DNA of 64,000 nucleotides, taken from NCBI GenBank assembly GCA_016699635.1, contig CP064983.1, positions 1,364,001 to 1,428,000 of the forward strand, written 5' to 3'. Numbering within the stretch: position 1 is the first letter of the stretch; every line of letters starts with the position of its first letter. This DNA comes from Bacteroidota bacterium (lineage in GTDB: Bacteria > Bacteroidota > Bacteroidia > AKYH767-A > OLB10). This document shows positions 9,457 through 20,900 of this stretch, piece after piece. The position numbers and the translations under genes are program-made. The notes beneath the pieces were generated by a model. The model was not told the origin of the DNA. It was given only the letters and a program-made list of their open reading frames with translations, and searched no databases.

Positions 9457-11703
9457 TTATTTTATCATCACTTTACGCTCTGCTGTCCCGTTTTCTGTTT
9501 CTGCTTTCAGAAAATATAAACCTGCGGGGAGTTGCTCTACATTCAAAGCTACCTGTGCTGTAGCATTTTTAGCTGCTATAGTTTGTGACAACACAAGCTG
9601 TCCGTTAACACTATAAAGACTTATGTTTAGCTGACCATGATAATTGTTGCCTAAATAAACCAACAGCTCATTGTCTGCTTGATTTGGATAGGTAGTAAGC
9701 TGACTAAGGCTATTGACTTCATTAATTCCAACAGGTGCTGTAATGGTAAATACTTTGTTGTTAATATCAAAAAATATAGAACCTGTGCTGGCACCTTCAA
9801 CCCACATTCTGCAAATATTTGATGGGTTATTTGGAACAGTAAAAGTATAGCTGCCATTGTTAGCAACATTAGTTGCAATTGTTATGGGGAATGTTGTTCC
9901 GTTATTTATCGAAAGGTAAATGTTTACAAACTGTTCGTTAAATGGTGCAGCATCGGTGCCACCCACTTCCCATGTAATTGTTTGTGTACTTAATGCGGGC
10001 CATGATATACCCGTTACATTTGGATAAGTAATTGCAAAAGGTGCAGAAGTCTGAACAACATTTACTGTTGTAACTGTATCGTTATAAGTTACGCCACCAC
10101 CATTGGGTTTGTTATCTCTTGCAGTAAGTCTGAAATGTAATGAGCGTGCATAAGATGTTATCAACTCACCTTTAGCATTTACCTGATTGAGCAATACAGA
10201 CAATTTTGGAAAAAGACGAAGTGCAGAAGTTGAAGGAGCCTAACTGCGATACATAGGTGCATTACCTGTTGGCAAACTCCATGCTCCCGCAGGGCCTAAG
10301 TCAAACTGCTCCCAACTGAAAGTTATAGAATCACCATCAGGGTCGCTGCCATAGCCATTTAATTTAAATGCTGTGCCTACAGGAACATTAAATATGCCTC
10401 CGCCACTAACAGTAGGTGCATTGTTAAACGTGATGGTATTTACAGGACAAGAGTTGCCAGTTGACAAGGTTGAATAATCAACTATTTCATCAAAACTTTT
10501 TGTATGAAAATAAGCTATACTGTGTGCAGCCAAATCATCAGAGCCACAAATTCCTGCATAACCCATAATGGTTACACCACTACCGGGCTCATAAGCTGCA
10601 CCGGCTTCGCGGTTACCCTGACAACTTCCTGTTACGCTGTTAAAAGTGTGATTGCCTCCAAACTGATGCCCCATTTCATGAGCTACATAATCAATATCAA
10701 ACGGGTCATTGATTGGTGCAGCAGATCCAGTTACACCTTTTGCCTTATCTGCAGTTTTACAGATACAACCTAAGTAGGCAATACCTCCACCACCGGTACT
10801 AAAAACGTGACCAATATCGTAATTGGGAGTACCAATAAAAAAGTTTACGACTGATTGATTTTCTCCCAGCATGGTTCCGCCACTGTTATTGGTATAAGGG
10901 TCGGTGTTGGCATTAAGAAAAATTAAAGTATCAGTGTTAGCAATTAAATTAAGTCTTACATCTACTTCCGATTCATAAACACCTGTCACACGATTTACAG
11001 ATGTAACCATCCCTGACAACGCTCCTGCTTTTGTTCCACCATAGTATGCAGCATACTCACCGGTGCAGGCTAATGCCAAACGATAGGTACGCAGATTTGT
11101 ACCTATAGAACGATTCACTGAAGGCATTGAGTTTGTTAAGGTCTTATTTGCACTTTGACCTTGTTGTAAGTCGTCAAACTCACAAACCATACTGCTCTGC
11201 GACTTTGTAAAATCTTTTCTGAAGTAAACTAAATAATCAGAGGTAGTTTGCATGGAATAAGGGTCAATATAAATATCGTTCTCCGCTGTTCTTATCAATG
11301 CATGAAATCCCCATTGTGTAAAATCTATACGAACCCATGAAGGTTGATTGTTTATACCGCTGCCTGAGTATGTTTTAATAAATGGATATTTAGCTGCCAG
11401 TTTGGGTTGCATAACAGGCGACTCTACCATAGAAAAACTATTCCAACTACCATCGGGCATAGGTAATGTAATCACAACCGGTGATTGTTTTGCTGCCATG
11501 GTAAATTCCATTGGCGCATTGAGCAGTTGGTTTTTCAGCCCTTGTACATCAAGAGTATAAACCTTGTATTTATCAGGAACAATCTGACGTTTGCCTGATA
11601 ACATTTCTTGAGTTTCTGACTTAGCAGTCCAAAAACTACTTGCCAACGATTGTGTCCCTGACAGAATTACAAATAATGCGCTTAGTGTTAAAAGTTTTCT
11701 CAT
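9457..11703 (-). CDS. Secreted M12B/reprolysin-like zinc metalloprotease with T9SS type A sorting domain, interrupted by in-frame TAG
   Basis: A signal peptide (residues 1-21) is followed by a prodomain and a metzincin catalytic domain with the full zinc motif HEMGHQFGGNH (first His ~341) and a Met-turn VTIMGYAG. A beta-sandwich region comes next, and the protein ends in a T9SS type A tail (YPNQADNELLVYL, SLYSVNGQLVLS, LPAGLYFLKA, RKVMIK). Unlike the other broken genes here, both halves are in the same frame: the reading stops at a TAG at about 10240-10242 and continues through APSTSALRLFPKLSV. A single C-to-T change in a Gln codon (CAG) would explain this. It could be a base error or a real nonsense mutation; the truncated form would keep the catalytic domain but lose the secretion tail. 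Predicted to be secreted or surface-anchored via T9SS. Confidence 0.88.
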
Positions 11704-11784
11704 GTTTGAATAAATTGAAGTTGCGAATGTAAACTAAAGGTAGGAAAAGATAGCATCCGGGTAACAAATAATTAAATTTTTACC

Positions 11785-12537
11785 TCATAATGATGCTGCA
11801 ATCCCCTTTGCCAACAGAGGAAAACACTTTAAAATAATTTCGTCCATCTGATTTACGTTTGATGGAATAACTGCAATGGCATAGTTTCCATTGATTAGCT
11901 TTCCGGTTTTATCATAGATGGTAAAATGAAGTCTGATTTCTCGCTCATATATTTTATTGGCAATATCTAAGCAGTTTTTATAATTGGTTTTAATCTCAAA
12001 TTGAGTAAGAAAAACAAAAATATCTGTATTAAATCGCTCGCTCAAATCGGCTAATACTTTTTTATTCTGAATATCGGCTTTCATGTAGCGGTTGTGTACA
12101 TCTGTATTCAGATAATTGGTTGCTGTACGCGAATCGGTCAGTGTTTTATCTGATGTTGCATTCATCATACTTTCGGGTGATCGTGTCACAGGTGTAGCAT
12201 AGTCAAATGCTGTTTGGCTGAATATATCACCTGCTGACTGAATATAGGCAGGCACCGTATCGTTTTGTAAAAGTGAAATAGTAGGATAATGTCTTTTTAG
12301 TTCGCGCGAGGTAAACCATTCGCTGCGATTGTGAAAATAATTACGGATTGTTTTAGGGTCTTTTCGGGTTTCTTCTGCAATGTCTTTATCAGCATCTGAC
12401 AAATAAAATCGTGGGTCGTAGGGAATGAGTAATATACGATGTTCAATACTGTCTTTCTTTTCAGTCTTATTATCCTGTGCGTTCACAATAATAAAAGCCA
12501 ATAGTGATATTGTTATACAAACAAATCGTTTCAACAT
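11785..12537 (-). CDS. Exported protein of unknown function
   Basis: 250 residues with a clear signal peptide (MLKRFVCITISLLAFIIVNAQ). I do not recognise the family. The mature part is soluble-looking and mostly mixed alpha/beta, with LLIPYDPRFYLSDADKDIAEE near the start and RFNTDIFVFLTQFEIKTNY near residue 170. The latter resembles proteins that report on NAD/transport-associated lipids only loosely, and no catalytic motif is evident. It lies 81 bp upstream of the metalloprotease in the same direction and could be co-transcribed with it. Probably periplasmic or a processed outer-envelope protein (no lipobox Cys at the cleavage site). Confidence 0.6.
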   Translation of the reverse strand: MLKRFVCITISLLAFIIVNAQDNKTEKKDSIEHRILLIPYDPRFYLSDADKDIAEETRKDPKTIRNYFHNRSEWFTSRELKRHYPTISLLQNDTVPAYIQSAGDIFSQTAFDYATPVTRSPESMMNATSDKTLTDSRTATNYLNTDVHNRYMKADIQNKKVLADLSERFNTDIFVFLTQFEIKTNYKNCLDIANKIYEREIRLHFTIYDKTGKLINGNYAIAVIPSNVNQMDEIILKCFPLLAKGIAASL

Positions 12538-12659
12538 AATTTTCTTTTGTCTTACAAAAATAAAGAGTGGTGTTATGCCTCATAGATGTTTATTGACAAC
12601 TTATTAAAATGCTACTGTTCACTCAAAAAGGTAGTATAATATGAGTAGCTAAGGTATTC

Positions 12660-13290
12660 TTTGCATTAAAAGAAATTCTCTCGCTAAGACATAAAGAAAC
12701 TGAACACGCTAAGAGAATTCGCCCTTTGCGATCTTTGCGTGAAAAAAAAACTACACTTGCTACAAATACCCCTTTGCGTACTTTACGTGAAATAAAAAAA
12801 GTCTCTCGCCAAGACGCAAAGAAATAAAACACGCTAAGACCGCTAAGGAAAACAACTTTGCCTACTTTGCGTGAAATAAAAAAAGTCTCTCGCTAAGACG
12901 CAAAGAAATAAAACACGCTAAGGCCACTAAGAAAAAAACACCTTTGCGAGCTTTGCGTGAAAAGAAAACTACACTTGCTACAAATACTCCTTTGCGTTCT
13001 TTGCATGAAAAAAAAGTTTCTCGCCAAGGCACAAAGAAATAAAACACGCTAAGGCCACTAAGAAAAACAACTTTGCCTAATTTGCGTGAAATAAAAAAAG
13101 TCTCTCGCTAAGACGCAAAGAAATAAAACACGCTAAGACCGCTAAGGAAAACAACTTTACCTACTTTGCGTGAAAAAAAAACTACACTTGCTACAAATAC
13201 TCCTTTGCGTACTTTGCGTGAAATAAAAAAAGTCTCTCGCTAAAACACAAAGAAAAAAACACGCTAAGGCCGCTAAGAGAAAAATTTACG
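12660..13290. repeat. Intergenic array of imperfect tandem repeats with ~215 bp higher-order period
   Basis: At least six copies of a phrase beginning TCTCGCTAAGACGCAAAG, at about 12676, 12801, 12885, 13016, 13100 and 13232. The spacings are 125, 84, 131, 84 and 132 bp, so a short and a long unit alternate and the pair repeats every ~215 bp. The long unit carries an extra block (CTACACTTGCTACAAATAC). CGCAAAG and CTTTGCG/CTTTGCGTG recur in opposite sense, so each unit can fold on itself. Similar 'CTTTGCG...CGCTAAG' phrases are known in intergenic regions of Bacteroidota. Short open frames across it (12623-12832, 12862-13047 minus) are low-complexity products of the repeats and not genes. Confidence 0.85.
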
Positions 13291-13312
13291 AGTTTTTCAG
13301 CAATAAAGTTGC

Positions 13313-14071
13313 TCAGCTATCGAGCCACTGTTTAAATAAAGGTGCTTTTTCTTTACTGATTAATATATCGTGTTGTGGAAGTTTTCTCACAACAACTTTT
13401 AGTTTGCCATTAAAGTGATTGTGGATACTTTCAATACTGTTTATATTAATAATGTATTGCCTGTTTGCCCGAAAAAAAACAGCAGGATCTAATTGCTCTT
13501 CCATCTCCTCTAAAGTCTGATTAGCTATTTGTACAGATCCATTTTGTAAAATTAAATGAGTATTCTTGTCTTCAGAATAAATCAAATCTATATCAGATAC
13601 ATTAATTGTTTTATAGCCATCTTTATATGGAAACAAAAATCGGCTTCTGTACTGCACTTCTTTTTGTTTTATATATCCAATTAATTCATCAAGATAAGGA
13701 TTATTTGATGCGCTGATATGATTCTGCTTTACTTTTGATATTGCAGCATCCAATTCTTCAATTTCAATTGGCTTTAGTAAATAATCAACCCCATTTACTT
13801 TAAAAGCCTGCAAAGCATATTCATCATAAGCAGTAGTAAAAATTACTGCACTGCTAATCTTTACCTGACTGAAAATATCAAAACTCAATCCATCCGCCAA
13901 TCTAATATCCATTAATACAATATCCGGATGTGGATTTTTATTAAACCAGTCCACTGCTCCTGCTACGGAGTCAATAATATCTACAACCTGAAATGAGCTA
14001 TCCAACTGCTCAACAATTTTCTTCAGTCGGTTAGCATTTGGTTTTTCGTCTTCAACAATTAAAAATTTCAT
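13313..14071 (-). CDS. LytTR-family response regulator
   Basis: 252 residues: an N-terminal receiver domain with acidic pair E7/D8, phosphoacceptor Asp55 in VLMDIRLADG and Lys in LLKPIEIEEL (~104), followed by a C-terminal LytTR DNA-binding domain (~150-250) with FRANRQYIININSIESI. Such regulators bind direct repeats of short sites and act in pairs with LytS-type kinases. The cognate kinase gene lies 12 bp upstream in the same operon. The target genes are not evident; neighbours include the divergent tolC-RND operon and the metalloprotease region. Confidence 0.93.
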   Translation of the reverse strand: MKFLIVEDEKPNANRLKKIVEQLDSSFQVVDIIDSVAGAVDWFNKNPHPDIVLMDIRLADGLSFDIFSQVKISSAVIFTTAYDEYALQAFKVNGVDYLLKPIEIEELDAAISKVKQNHISASNNPYLDELIGYIKQKEVQYRSRFLFPYKDGYKTINVSDIDLIYSEDKNTHLILQNGSVQIANQTLEEMEEQLDPAVFFRANRQYIININSIESIHNHFNGKLKVVVRKLPQHDILISKEKAPLFKQWLDS

Positions 14072-14083
14072 GATACAACTATT

Positions 14084-15174
14084 TTAATCCAATAATGGGA
14101 GTTCAACTATAAAATCATCGGCAGTTTCAATAACAACCGGTTCTTTTCCTGACACAATTCTATAGCGTGATTTGATATTTTCAATACCAATACGTGTTGA
14201 AATTTGTGAGGGATTTGAAAATCTTTGTAAATTATTACTTACGCGTAACATATCATCTGCTACACCGATATTTATGTTCAATGGTTTTGTATGTGAAGCA
14301 ATATTGTGTTTGATTGCATTTTCGATGAGGAGTTGCAAAGTTATAGGCGGAATTCTTTTCTGAAGAAATTCTTCGGGGATATTAACTTTTATACGCACAT
14401 TGTCACCATGACGGATGCTGATTAAATAAATATAGGATTCTATAAACTTAACTTCCCTTTGCAAAGTAATTGTATCGCTATGTATGTTTTGAACCATATA
14501 ACGATACACACGTGACAGATTTTCGACAAAAGATTGTGCCAGTGCTTTATCTTCTTCAATTAAAGCTGATACTGTGCTGAAATTATTAAACACAAAATGT
14601 GGGTCAAGTTGAAGTTTTAATGCCTGTAATTCGGCTTGTGCTGCTATTTGTTTAAGCTGCGCTGCCTGAATTTTCATCTCAGCAGTTTCCATTCGAAAAT
14701 TACGACCTGTAATAATCCGGCTTACAAACAATGATACCAATGCTGATGTGAAAAAGAAGCGCCAGATAACAAACCGTATTCCCGGTGTAAGATCAGGTGA
14801 TGTTATGAGAGAAAAAATATTTACATCAAATAACATCTTAACAACAACAAACTGATAAATAAATATCCATATTGTTGACAACATGAGTTGCACAAAAACT
14901 TGAGCTATTAAACGAAGTATTGGTGATGCAGCCCATGGTAATCGCTTGTTTAGTCTGTTAACATTTCTAACACTACCATAAACCAGAATGAATGAAAAAA
15001 ATAGCAGCCCTAAATTTTGAATAAAACTTTCCTGAAATGTAAGTTTACGAATAGGTTGTGCATAAGGATCGGTTAAAAAAACAATAATTTATGGGTAAAA
15101 AAAACAATTGGAATTAAAAAGTATTTATAGTACTTATTAATAAATTCAATCCATTTTGTTTTTGAGGTAATCAT
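14084..15174 (-). CDS. LytS/YpdA-type sensor histidine kinase (one apparent frameshift)
   Basis: 363 residues after one base is restored. From an ATG at 15174 it reads MITSKTKWIEFINKYYKYF and enters several membrane helices (LIPIVFFTHKLLFFL, GLLFFSFILVYG, LMLSTIWIFIYQ, FFFTSALVSLFVS). Next is a short coiled coil (~185-200) and the His_kinase domain with the phosphoacceptor in LDPHFVFNNFSTVSAL, then a degenerate HATPase with LLIENAIKHN and IGIENIKSRY. The upstream part is cut off by a frame break at an A7 run (15075-15081); one more base joins FFLTDPYAQPIRK. Without the correction only the part from a GTG at 14893 is seen. It is followed at 12 bp by its LytTR regulator. Confidence 0.88.
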
Positions 15175-15497
15175 TTTCTATGTTCTATCTTATTCATTAG
15201 AAGAATGCGTAATTGTTCAGCAAAACAAATAAATTACCGCGAATATTGATTGCCTTTACCGACCCAACATGCTAAATATAAAACTGAAACTGCCAATTAC
15301 CTTACCGAAACGATTTCAAGTTTATCCATCCATTATTTAACAGGTTTTTAAGCATAAAAATTTCAGTTTCCTACTAAGTCGTTTCAGCGGCTATTTTAGC
15401 GGTTTAAGTCAATTTAGATACCTATATACATTAAAATACATGCACTTTTGACCCCGTATTCAAAGACACTCAAATAAATTGCAAAAATCAAATAAAC
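15175..15497. other. Divergent intergenic region between kinase and tolC operon
   Basis: 323 bp, no gene seen. It should contain the promoters of both the kinase-regulator operon and the tolC-RND operon. Two AGCGG direct repeats (within 15390-15406) are the only visible structure; no clear TAnnTTTG box (CACTTTTG near 15442 is one base off) and no clean TetR-type palindrome was found. Confidence 0.4.
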
Positions 15498-16859
15498 ATG
15501 AAGCTAAGTATTAAAAACAATGCACTTGCAATAGCAATTATGCTTTTTTCAACACAAGTTATGGCACAAACCAAATCATTAAATTTAAAAGATTTAATAC
15601 AAATTGGATTAGAGCAGAACTATAATATACAATTAAGCAAATTGGATGAAGCCATTGTTGAGAAACAAATAGTAGAAACTCGTGGCCTGACACTTCCTCA
15701 GGTAAACGGAACAGGTAATATAACAAACAACTACAAAAGACAAGTTCTTGTACTACCGGCAGGATTAGGTGGTGGTACAGGTGAAGGATCCAGAAAAATT
15801 GAAGCCGGAACAAATTATAGCTCTGCCTTAGGTGTGGAGGCTACACAAGCACTTTTTGACGTAGCAGCACTTCAGGGTTTAAAGGCAGCCAAAGCCGGCC
15901 GGGTTTATGCACGTGTAAATACTCAACAAACGCAGGAACAAGTTGTCAATGATATTGCTCAGCAGTATTATCAGATTCTTAGTAGCATGGAGGAGGTTAA
16001 ACTACAACATTATACAATTGAAATTATGCAACAACTTGTTCAGGCATCCGAAGGAAAGTATAATAATGGTTTACTTCGTAAAGTAGATGTTGATCGGCTA
16101 AAAGTAAATCTCATCAATGCGCAATCAAAATTAACGCAAGCACAAAACGATGTTGATGTAAAAACAAATCAACTTAAGGTAACTTTAGGTCTGCCATACA
16201 ACACCTCTATACTATTAGATAGTATGAAAATAGATGAAACATCGCTACAGGTTGCATTGCAACAACAACAATATAATCCTGATGCCAGCACAGATCTGAA
16301 GCTATTAGACACGCAAATAAAATTGAGTACTCTTGAACGTAATGCAACACGTGCAGCCAACTATCCAAAACTAAATGCCTTTGCAAACTACAACTATAAT
16401 ATGGCCAGCGATAAATTTTCTGACTTATATAAAGGAACTGACCCTGCCATTAGCTATGGTATGGGTAGTGTTGGAGTGCGTTTATCAATACCATTATTCA
16501 GCGGTTTTAGTCGTTCTTCAAAAGTTGCACAGAACAATATTAAAATTCATCAACTCGAGAAACAAAGACAGGCAACAGCAATAACTCTTGAAGCTAAAAA
16601 TGAAAGTGCACGCATTCAAATGGAAAATACATTGACAACTGCTCGTGCACAACAAGAAAATGTGAAACTATCTGAAACTGTTTATGAATCTAACAGAAGC
16701 AACTATACTTTAGGTTTAAGTTCACTAACAGACCTACTCGATTCACAAACTTCTTTTCTGGAAGCTAAAAATATTTATACAAAAAGCATAATAAACTATA
16801 AACTTGCCGAGCTTGAGCTTATGCGTTCAAACGGTACAATTCTCAATCTTATCAACTAA
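15498..16859 (+). CDS. TolC-family outer membrane efflux protein
   Basis: 453 residues with a signal peptide (MKLSIKNNALAIAIMLFSTQVMAQ) and two OEP repeats of long helical coiled coils. These include GLLRKVDVDRLKVNLINAQSKL (~195-216) and TLGLSSLTDLLDSQTSFLEA (~408-427), the usual helix signatures of TolC-type channels. It forms the outer-membrane trimer of a tripartite pump together with the adaptor and RND genes 28 bp and about 1.1 kb downstream. The substrate cannot be told from the sequence. Confidence 0.93.
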   Translation: MKLSIKNNALAIAIMLFSTQVMAQTKSLNLKDLIQIGLEQNYNIQLSKLDEAIVEKQIVETRGLTLPQVNGTGNITNNYKRQVLVLPAGLGGGTGEGSRKIEAGTNYSSALGVEATQALFDVAALQGLKAAKAGRVYARVNTQQTQEQVVNDIAQQYYQILSSMEEVKLQHYTIEIMQQLVQASEGKYNNGLLRKVDVDRLKVNLINAQSKLTQAQNDVDVKTNQLKVTLGLPYNTSILLDSMKIDETSLQVALQQQQYNPDASTDLKLLDTQIKLSTLERNATRAANYPKLNAFANYNYNMASDKFSDLYKGTDPAISYGMGSVGVRLSIPLFSGFSRSSKVAQNNIKIHQLEKQRQATAITLEAKNESARIQMENTLTTARAQQENVKLSETVYESNRSNYTLGLSSLTDLLDSQTSFLEAKNIYTKSIINYKLAELELMRSNGTILNLIN

Positions 16860-16887
16860 AGTCAATTAAAATAAAGAATAATAAATT

Positions 16888-17949
16888 ATGAAAAAGGTAT
16901 TTATATACGGAGGTACATTAATAGTGGCACTTGCCCTTATTGTTTGGAAACTAAATGCAAACAAAAAATCAGATGCAGCACGCATTGAAGTGGTGCGTGA
17001 AAGCTCAAGTGGAGCCGTTCCTGTACAAATTTTAGCAGTTAAATCATCTAACGTTGATTTGTCATTTGACGAGAACGGAAATTTTGAAGCCGTAAATCAA
17101 ATTGAGTTAACAGCAGAAATTGCAGGTAGGGTTAGTGAGTTATATGTAAAAGAAGGAAGTGTAGTGAAAGCCGGACAGGCTATTGCAAAAATTGAAAATG
17201 AAATTCTGAATGCAAATCAAACAGAAGCAAAAGCACGGTTGGAGCAGTTGAGATTAAACTTAAATCGTTATGAGCAAGCATATAAAACAGGAGGCGTAAC
17301 ACAGAAACAAGTTGATGATGCCCGTTTGGAATTAGAAAGTGCACAAGCAAAAAATGTTCAGGCAAATAAAAATCTTTATAACTCTGTAGTGAAAGCTCCT
17401 GTAAATGGAATTATTAATACCCGTTATGTAGAGGTTGGAACTTATCTGGCTTCCGGCAATAAGATTGTTGAAATTGTTGATGATGCAAAATTAAAACTCA
17501 CTGTTAATGTAAATGAATATCAGATTATTCAATTGCACACTGGTGATAAAGTAGAAGTAACTGCATCGGTATATCCTGAAGTAACATATCAAGGTGTAAT
17601 CACTTTCATTGCTGCTAAAAGTGATGCTTCATTGAATTACCCTGTTGAGGTAGAAATTAATAACATAGCAGGCAAAGCACTAAAAGCCGGCATGTATGGT
17701 ACAGCACATTTTAAGCCTGAAATAAAAAATGCATCTTTAATGATACCGCGCTCTGCATTTCAAGGTGGTATTAACAGTAACTTAATTTTTATTAATGATA
17801 ATGGCAAAGCAAAATTGCAAAAAGTAGTTGCCGGAAATGTTCACGGAAATATGGTTGAAATTCGTGAAGGACTAAAAGAAGGAGATCAGGTAATTGTTAC
17901 AGGACAAATTAATCTGGTAGATGGCAAACAAATTTCTATTGTAAAATAA
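16888..17949 (+). CDS. RND efflux periplasmic adaptor (membrane fusion protein)
   Basis: 353 residues: an N-terminal membrane anchor (MKKVFIYGGTLIVALALIVW), a lipoyl-like barrel-sandwich hybrid split by a short alpha-hairpin (EIAGRVSELYVKEGSVVKAGQ ~75-95; VKAPVNGIINTRYVEVG ~170), then a beta-barrel and a membrane-proximal domain ending GDQVIVTGQINLVDGKQI. It lacks the usual lipobox and appears to be anchored by its helix. It is the second gene of tolC-adaptor-RND-tetR, with 28 and 37 bp gaps, and connects the RND pump to the TolC-like channel. Confidence 0.94.
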   Translation: MKKVFIYGGTLIVALALIVWKLNANKKSDAARIEVVRESSSGAVPVQILAVKSSNVDLSFDENGNFEAVNQIELTAEIAGRVSELYVKEGSVVKAGQAIAKIENEILNANQTEAKARLEQLRLNLNRYEQAYKTGGVTQKQVDDARLELESAQAKNVQANKNLYNSVVKAPVNGIINTRYVEVGTYLASGNKIVEIVDDAKLKLTVNVNEYQIIQLHTGDKVEVTASVYPEVTYQGVITFIAAKSDASLNYPVEVEINNIAGKALKAGMYGTAHFKPEIKNASLMIPRSAFQGGINSNLIFINDNGKAKLQKVVAGNVHGNMVEIREGLKEGDQVIVTGQINLVDGKQISIVK

Positions 17950-17986
17950 GTTCTGTTTTAAAAGCTAACATTTAAAAATCGAATAA

Positions 17987-20900
17987 ATGAAAATTACAGA
18001 GATATCAATAAACAGACCTACAATGGTTGTGGTCGTTTTTACAATATTAGGCATACTGGGTCTTATCAGTTATAGCTCTCTCAATTATGAGTTATTGCCT
18101 AAATTTAGTACTTCAATGGTAACCATCAGCACGGTATATCCGGTGCCGGTCCTGATGAGGTTCAGAATACTGTAACAAAGAAAATTGAAGATGCAGTATC
18201 TTCTATGGAGAACATAAAGAAACTTACATCACGCTCTATGGAAGGAGTTTCTATAGTTACAGTTGAAATGAATGTAGGAGCAGATGCCAACAGAAGTTTG
18301 GAAGATGCACAACGTAAAATAAATGCAATGTTGTCGGATTTGCCAAGTGATGCTAAAACACCAACACTCAGTAAAGTTTCTGTTGATGATCTACCTATTA
18401 TCACATTGTCAGTAACTGCCGATATGGATTCGCGTGAATTCTTTGATCTTTTAGATCAACGGCTGGCACCTCGTCTTTCACGACTACCGGGTGTAGCACA
18501 AGTACAAATGATTGGTGGCACTGAGCGTGAATTTCAAATCAATGTAGATGCCGGTAAACTTAATGCACAAAAACTATCGTTGTTACAATTACGACAAACT
18601 ATTACCAATGCCAACGTTGATTATCCCACAGGCAAAATTCAAACCACCGACAATCTGATAGCCATACGCCTTTCCGGAAAATATGCCGATGTGGATATGT
18701 TGCGCAATCTGGTAATTAAAACTAGTGATGATGGTTCGCAAGTACGCTTGAAAGATGTTGCAGATGTACGCGATGGACAAAAAGATGTAAATAAATTGGC
18801 ACGTCAGGATCAGAAAGAAACAATCGTAGTACAAATTACCAAACAATCTGATGCTAATGCTGTAACCGTTAGTAAAGAAGTACACAATCAAATTGCCGGA
18901 ATTGAGAAAGAATATGCAAGTAACAATTTAAAAATGTTCGTAGCATCTGATTCATCAGAGTTCACTCTGGAATCGGCCAACGATGTTGTATTCGATTTAT
19001 TTATTGCCATTATTCTGGTAGCGGTTGTAATGTTGTTGTTCTTGCACAGCATACGAAACTCGCTGATTGTAATGATTTCCATTCCGCTGTCATTGATAAT
19101 AACATTTGCCGGTATGTATGTAATGGGTTATTCACTTAACCTCATGTCTTTGCTTGCCCTTTCCTTGGTGGTGGGTATTCTTGTTGATGATGCAATTGTG
19201 GTGTTGGAGAATATTTACCGCCATATGGAAATGGGTAAAAATAAAGTTCGTGCTGCTTTTGATGGTGTAAAAGAAATTGGTCTTACTGTTACCTCCATCA
19301 CATTAGTAATTGTAGTAGTATTTCTTCCAATATCACTAACCAATAGTTTAGTGTCAATGATATTGCGTCAATTTTGTATAACAGTAGTAATTTCAACACT
19401 GTTAAGTTTGTTGGTGTCGTTTACTGTTGTTCCTTGGTTGTCATCACGCTTTGGAAAACTCGAACATCTGACAGGTAAAAACATGTTCCAAAAATTTATT
19501 CTGTGGTTCGAACGTCAAATAGATAAGTTTACAGAATGGATTACCGGCATATTACGTTGGTCGCTTGGTCATAAGCGCTATGTACTTATTGGTACAATTG
19601 TATTGCTGGTTGCATCTTTTATGTTGCTTGCAAAAGGGTTTATTGGTGGAGAGTTTATACCTAAAGGAGATCGCGGACAGTTTATTGTAACCATTGAAAT
19701 GCCTAAAGATGTTGCTTTGGAAGTAACCAATCAAATGACTATGCGTGCTGAAAATTACTTAGCTAAACAGGATTTGGTAAAGTCATTAACCACAACAGTA
19801 GGAAAAAGCAGCGATGGAGGATTTGGCACTTCATCATCTACACCTTACAAATCAGAAATTACAGTGACTATGATTGATGAAAATCTGCGAAGCGAGCCTT
19901 CAAGCATGTATGCTGCAAAAATCAAAAAGGAATTAGCTGCACAATTAGCCGGAGCTAAAATAACAACTTCTCCCGTAAGCATCATGGGTACTGCCGAACG
20001 TGCTTCTATTGATTTGGTTGTTACCGGAACCGAGCAAGATAGCGCTATGGCTTTTGCTAAAAAAGCATTACTTGCATTACAAAAAATTGATGGTGTGTCT
20101 GACCCAAAATTATCTGCAGAAGATGGTAACCCCGAGGTGCGAGTAACACTTGATCGTGATAAGATGGCTCTACTGGGTGTGAATATGGATGTTGTAGGCG
20201 GCACAATGCAAACAGCTTTTAGTGGTACCGATCAGGATAGTAAACTTAAATTCCGCGAAGGAGAATACGAATATGATATTAACCTGCGCTACGATAACTT
20301 CAACCGAAAAAATGCTGATGATGTGCGCAACATTATGTTTGTAAACAATAAAGGTCAGAACATTCGATTGTCAGAATTTGCTACTATCTCTGAAACTTCG
20401 GGACCTACTGTATTGGAGCGCAGAGATAAGCTTGCATCAGTAAATGTACAGGCACAAGTAATAGGCAGACCTGCTGGTTCTGTAACCACTGATTTTACCG
20501 AAAGTCTGAAAAAATTGGATAAGCCTGCCGGTGTCAATTACATCTTTGGTGGCGATGCCGAAAATCAGGGAAATGCATTTGGTACATTAGGTTTGGCATT
20601 ATTACTTTCTATTATTATCATGTATCTGATTATGGTTGCTTTGTATGATGATTATGTGCGTCCGTTTGTTGTATTGTTCTCTATTCCGCTTTCTCTGATT
20701 GGTGCATTGCTCGCTTTAGCACTCACTAATAACACACTCAATATTTTCAGTATTCTGGGAGTTATCATGTTGATTGGTTTAGTGGCAAAAAACGCCATCA
20801 TGCTGGTTGACTTTGCTAACCAAATGAAAGAAAAAGGAGAATCTACAGACGAAGCTTTGGTACATGCCAACAATGCACGTCTCCGCCCAATTTTAATGAC

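Noticed and set aside
10204..10245. Stop codon reassignment (TAG as sense)
   Set aside because: TAG ends several intact genes in the window, so the code is standard.
12623..13047. Two short minus-strand frames in the repeat array
   Set aside because: Low-complexity translations of the repeated DNA, similar to each other only because the DNA repeats; no start context or domain.
12660..13290. Repeat array as CRISPR
   Set aside because: Units are 84/131 bp with no short constant repeat and unique spacers; no cas gene nearby.
15175..15497. TetR operator upstream of tolC
   Set aside because: Only AGCGG direct repeats were seen; no convincing inverted repeat of typical TetR-site size.
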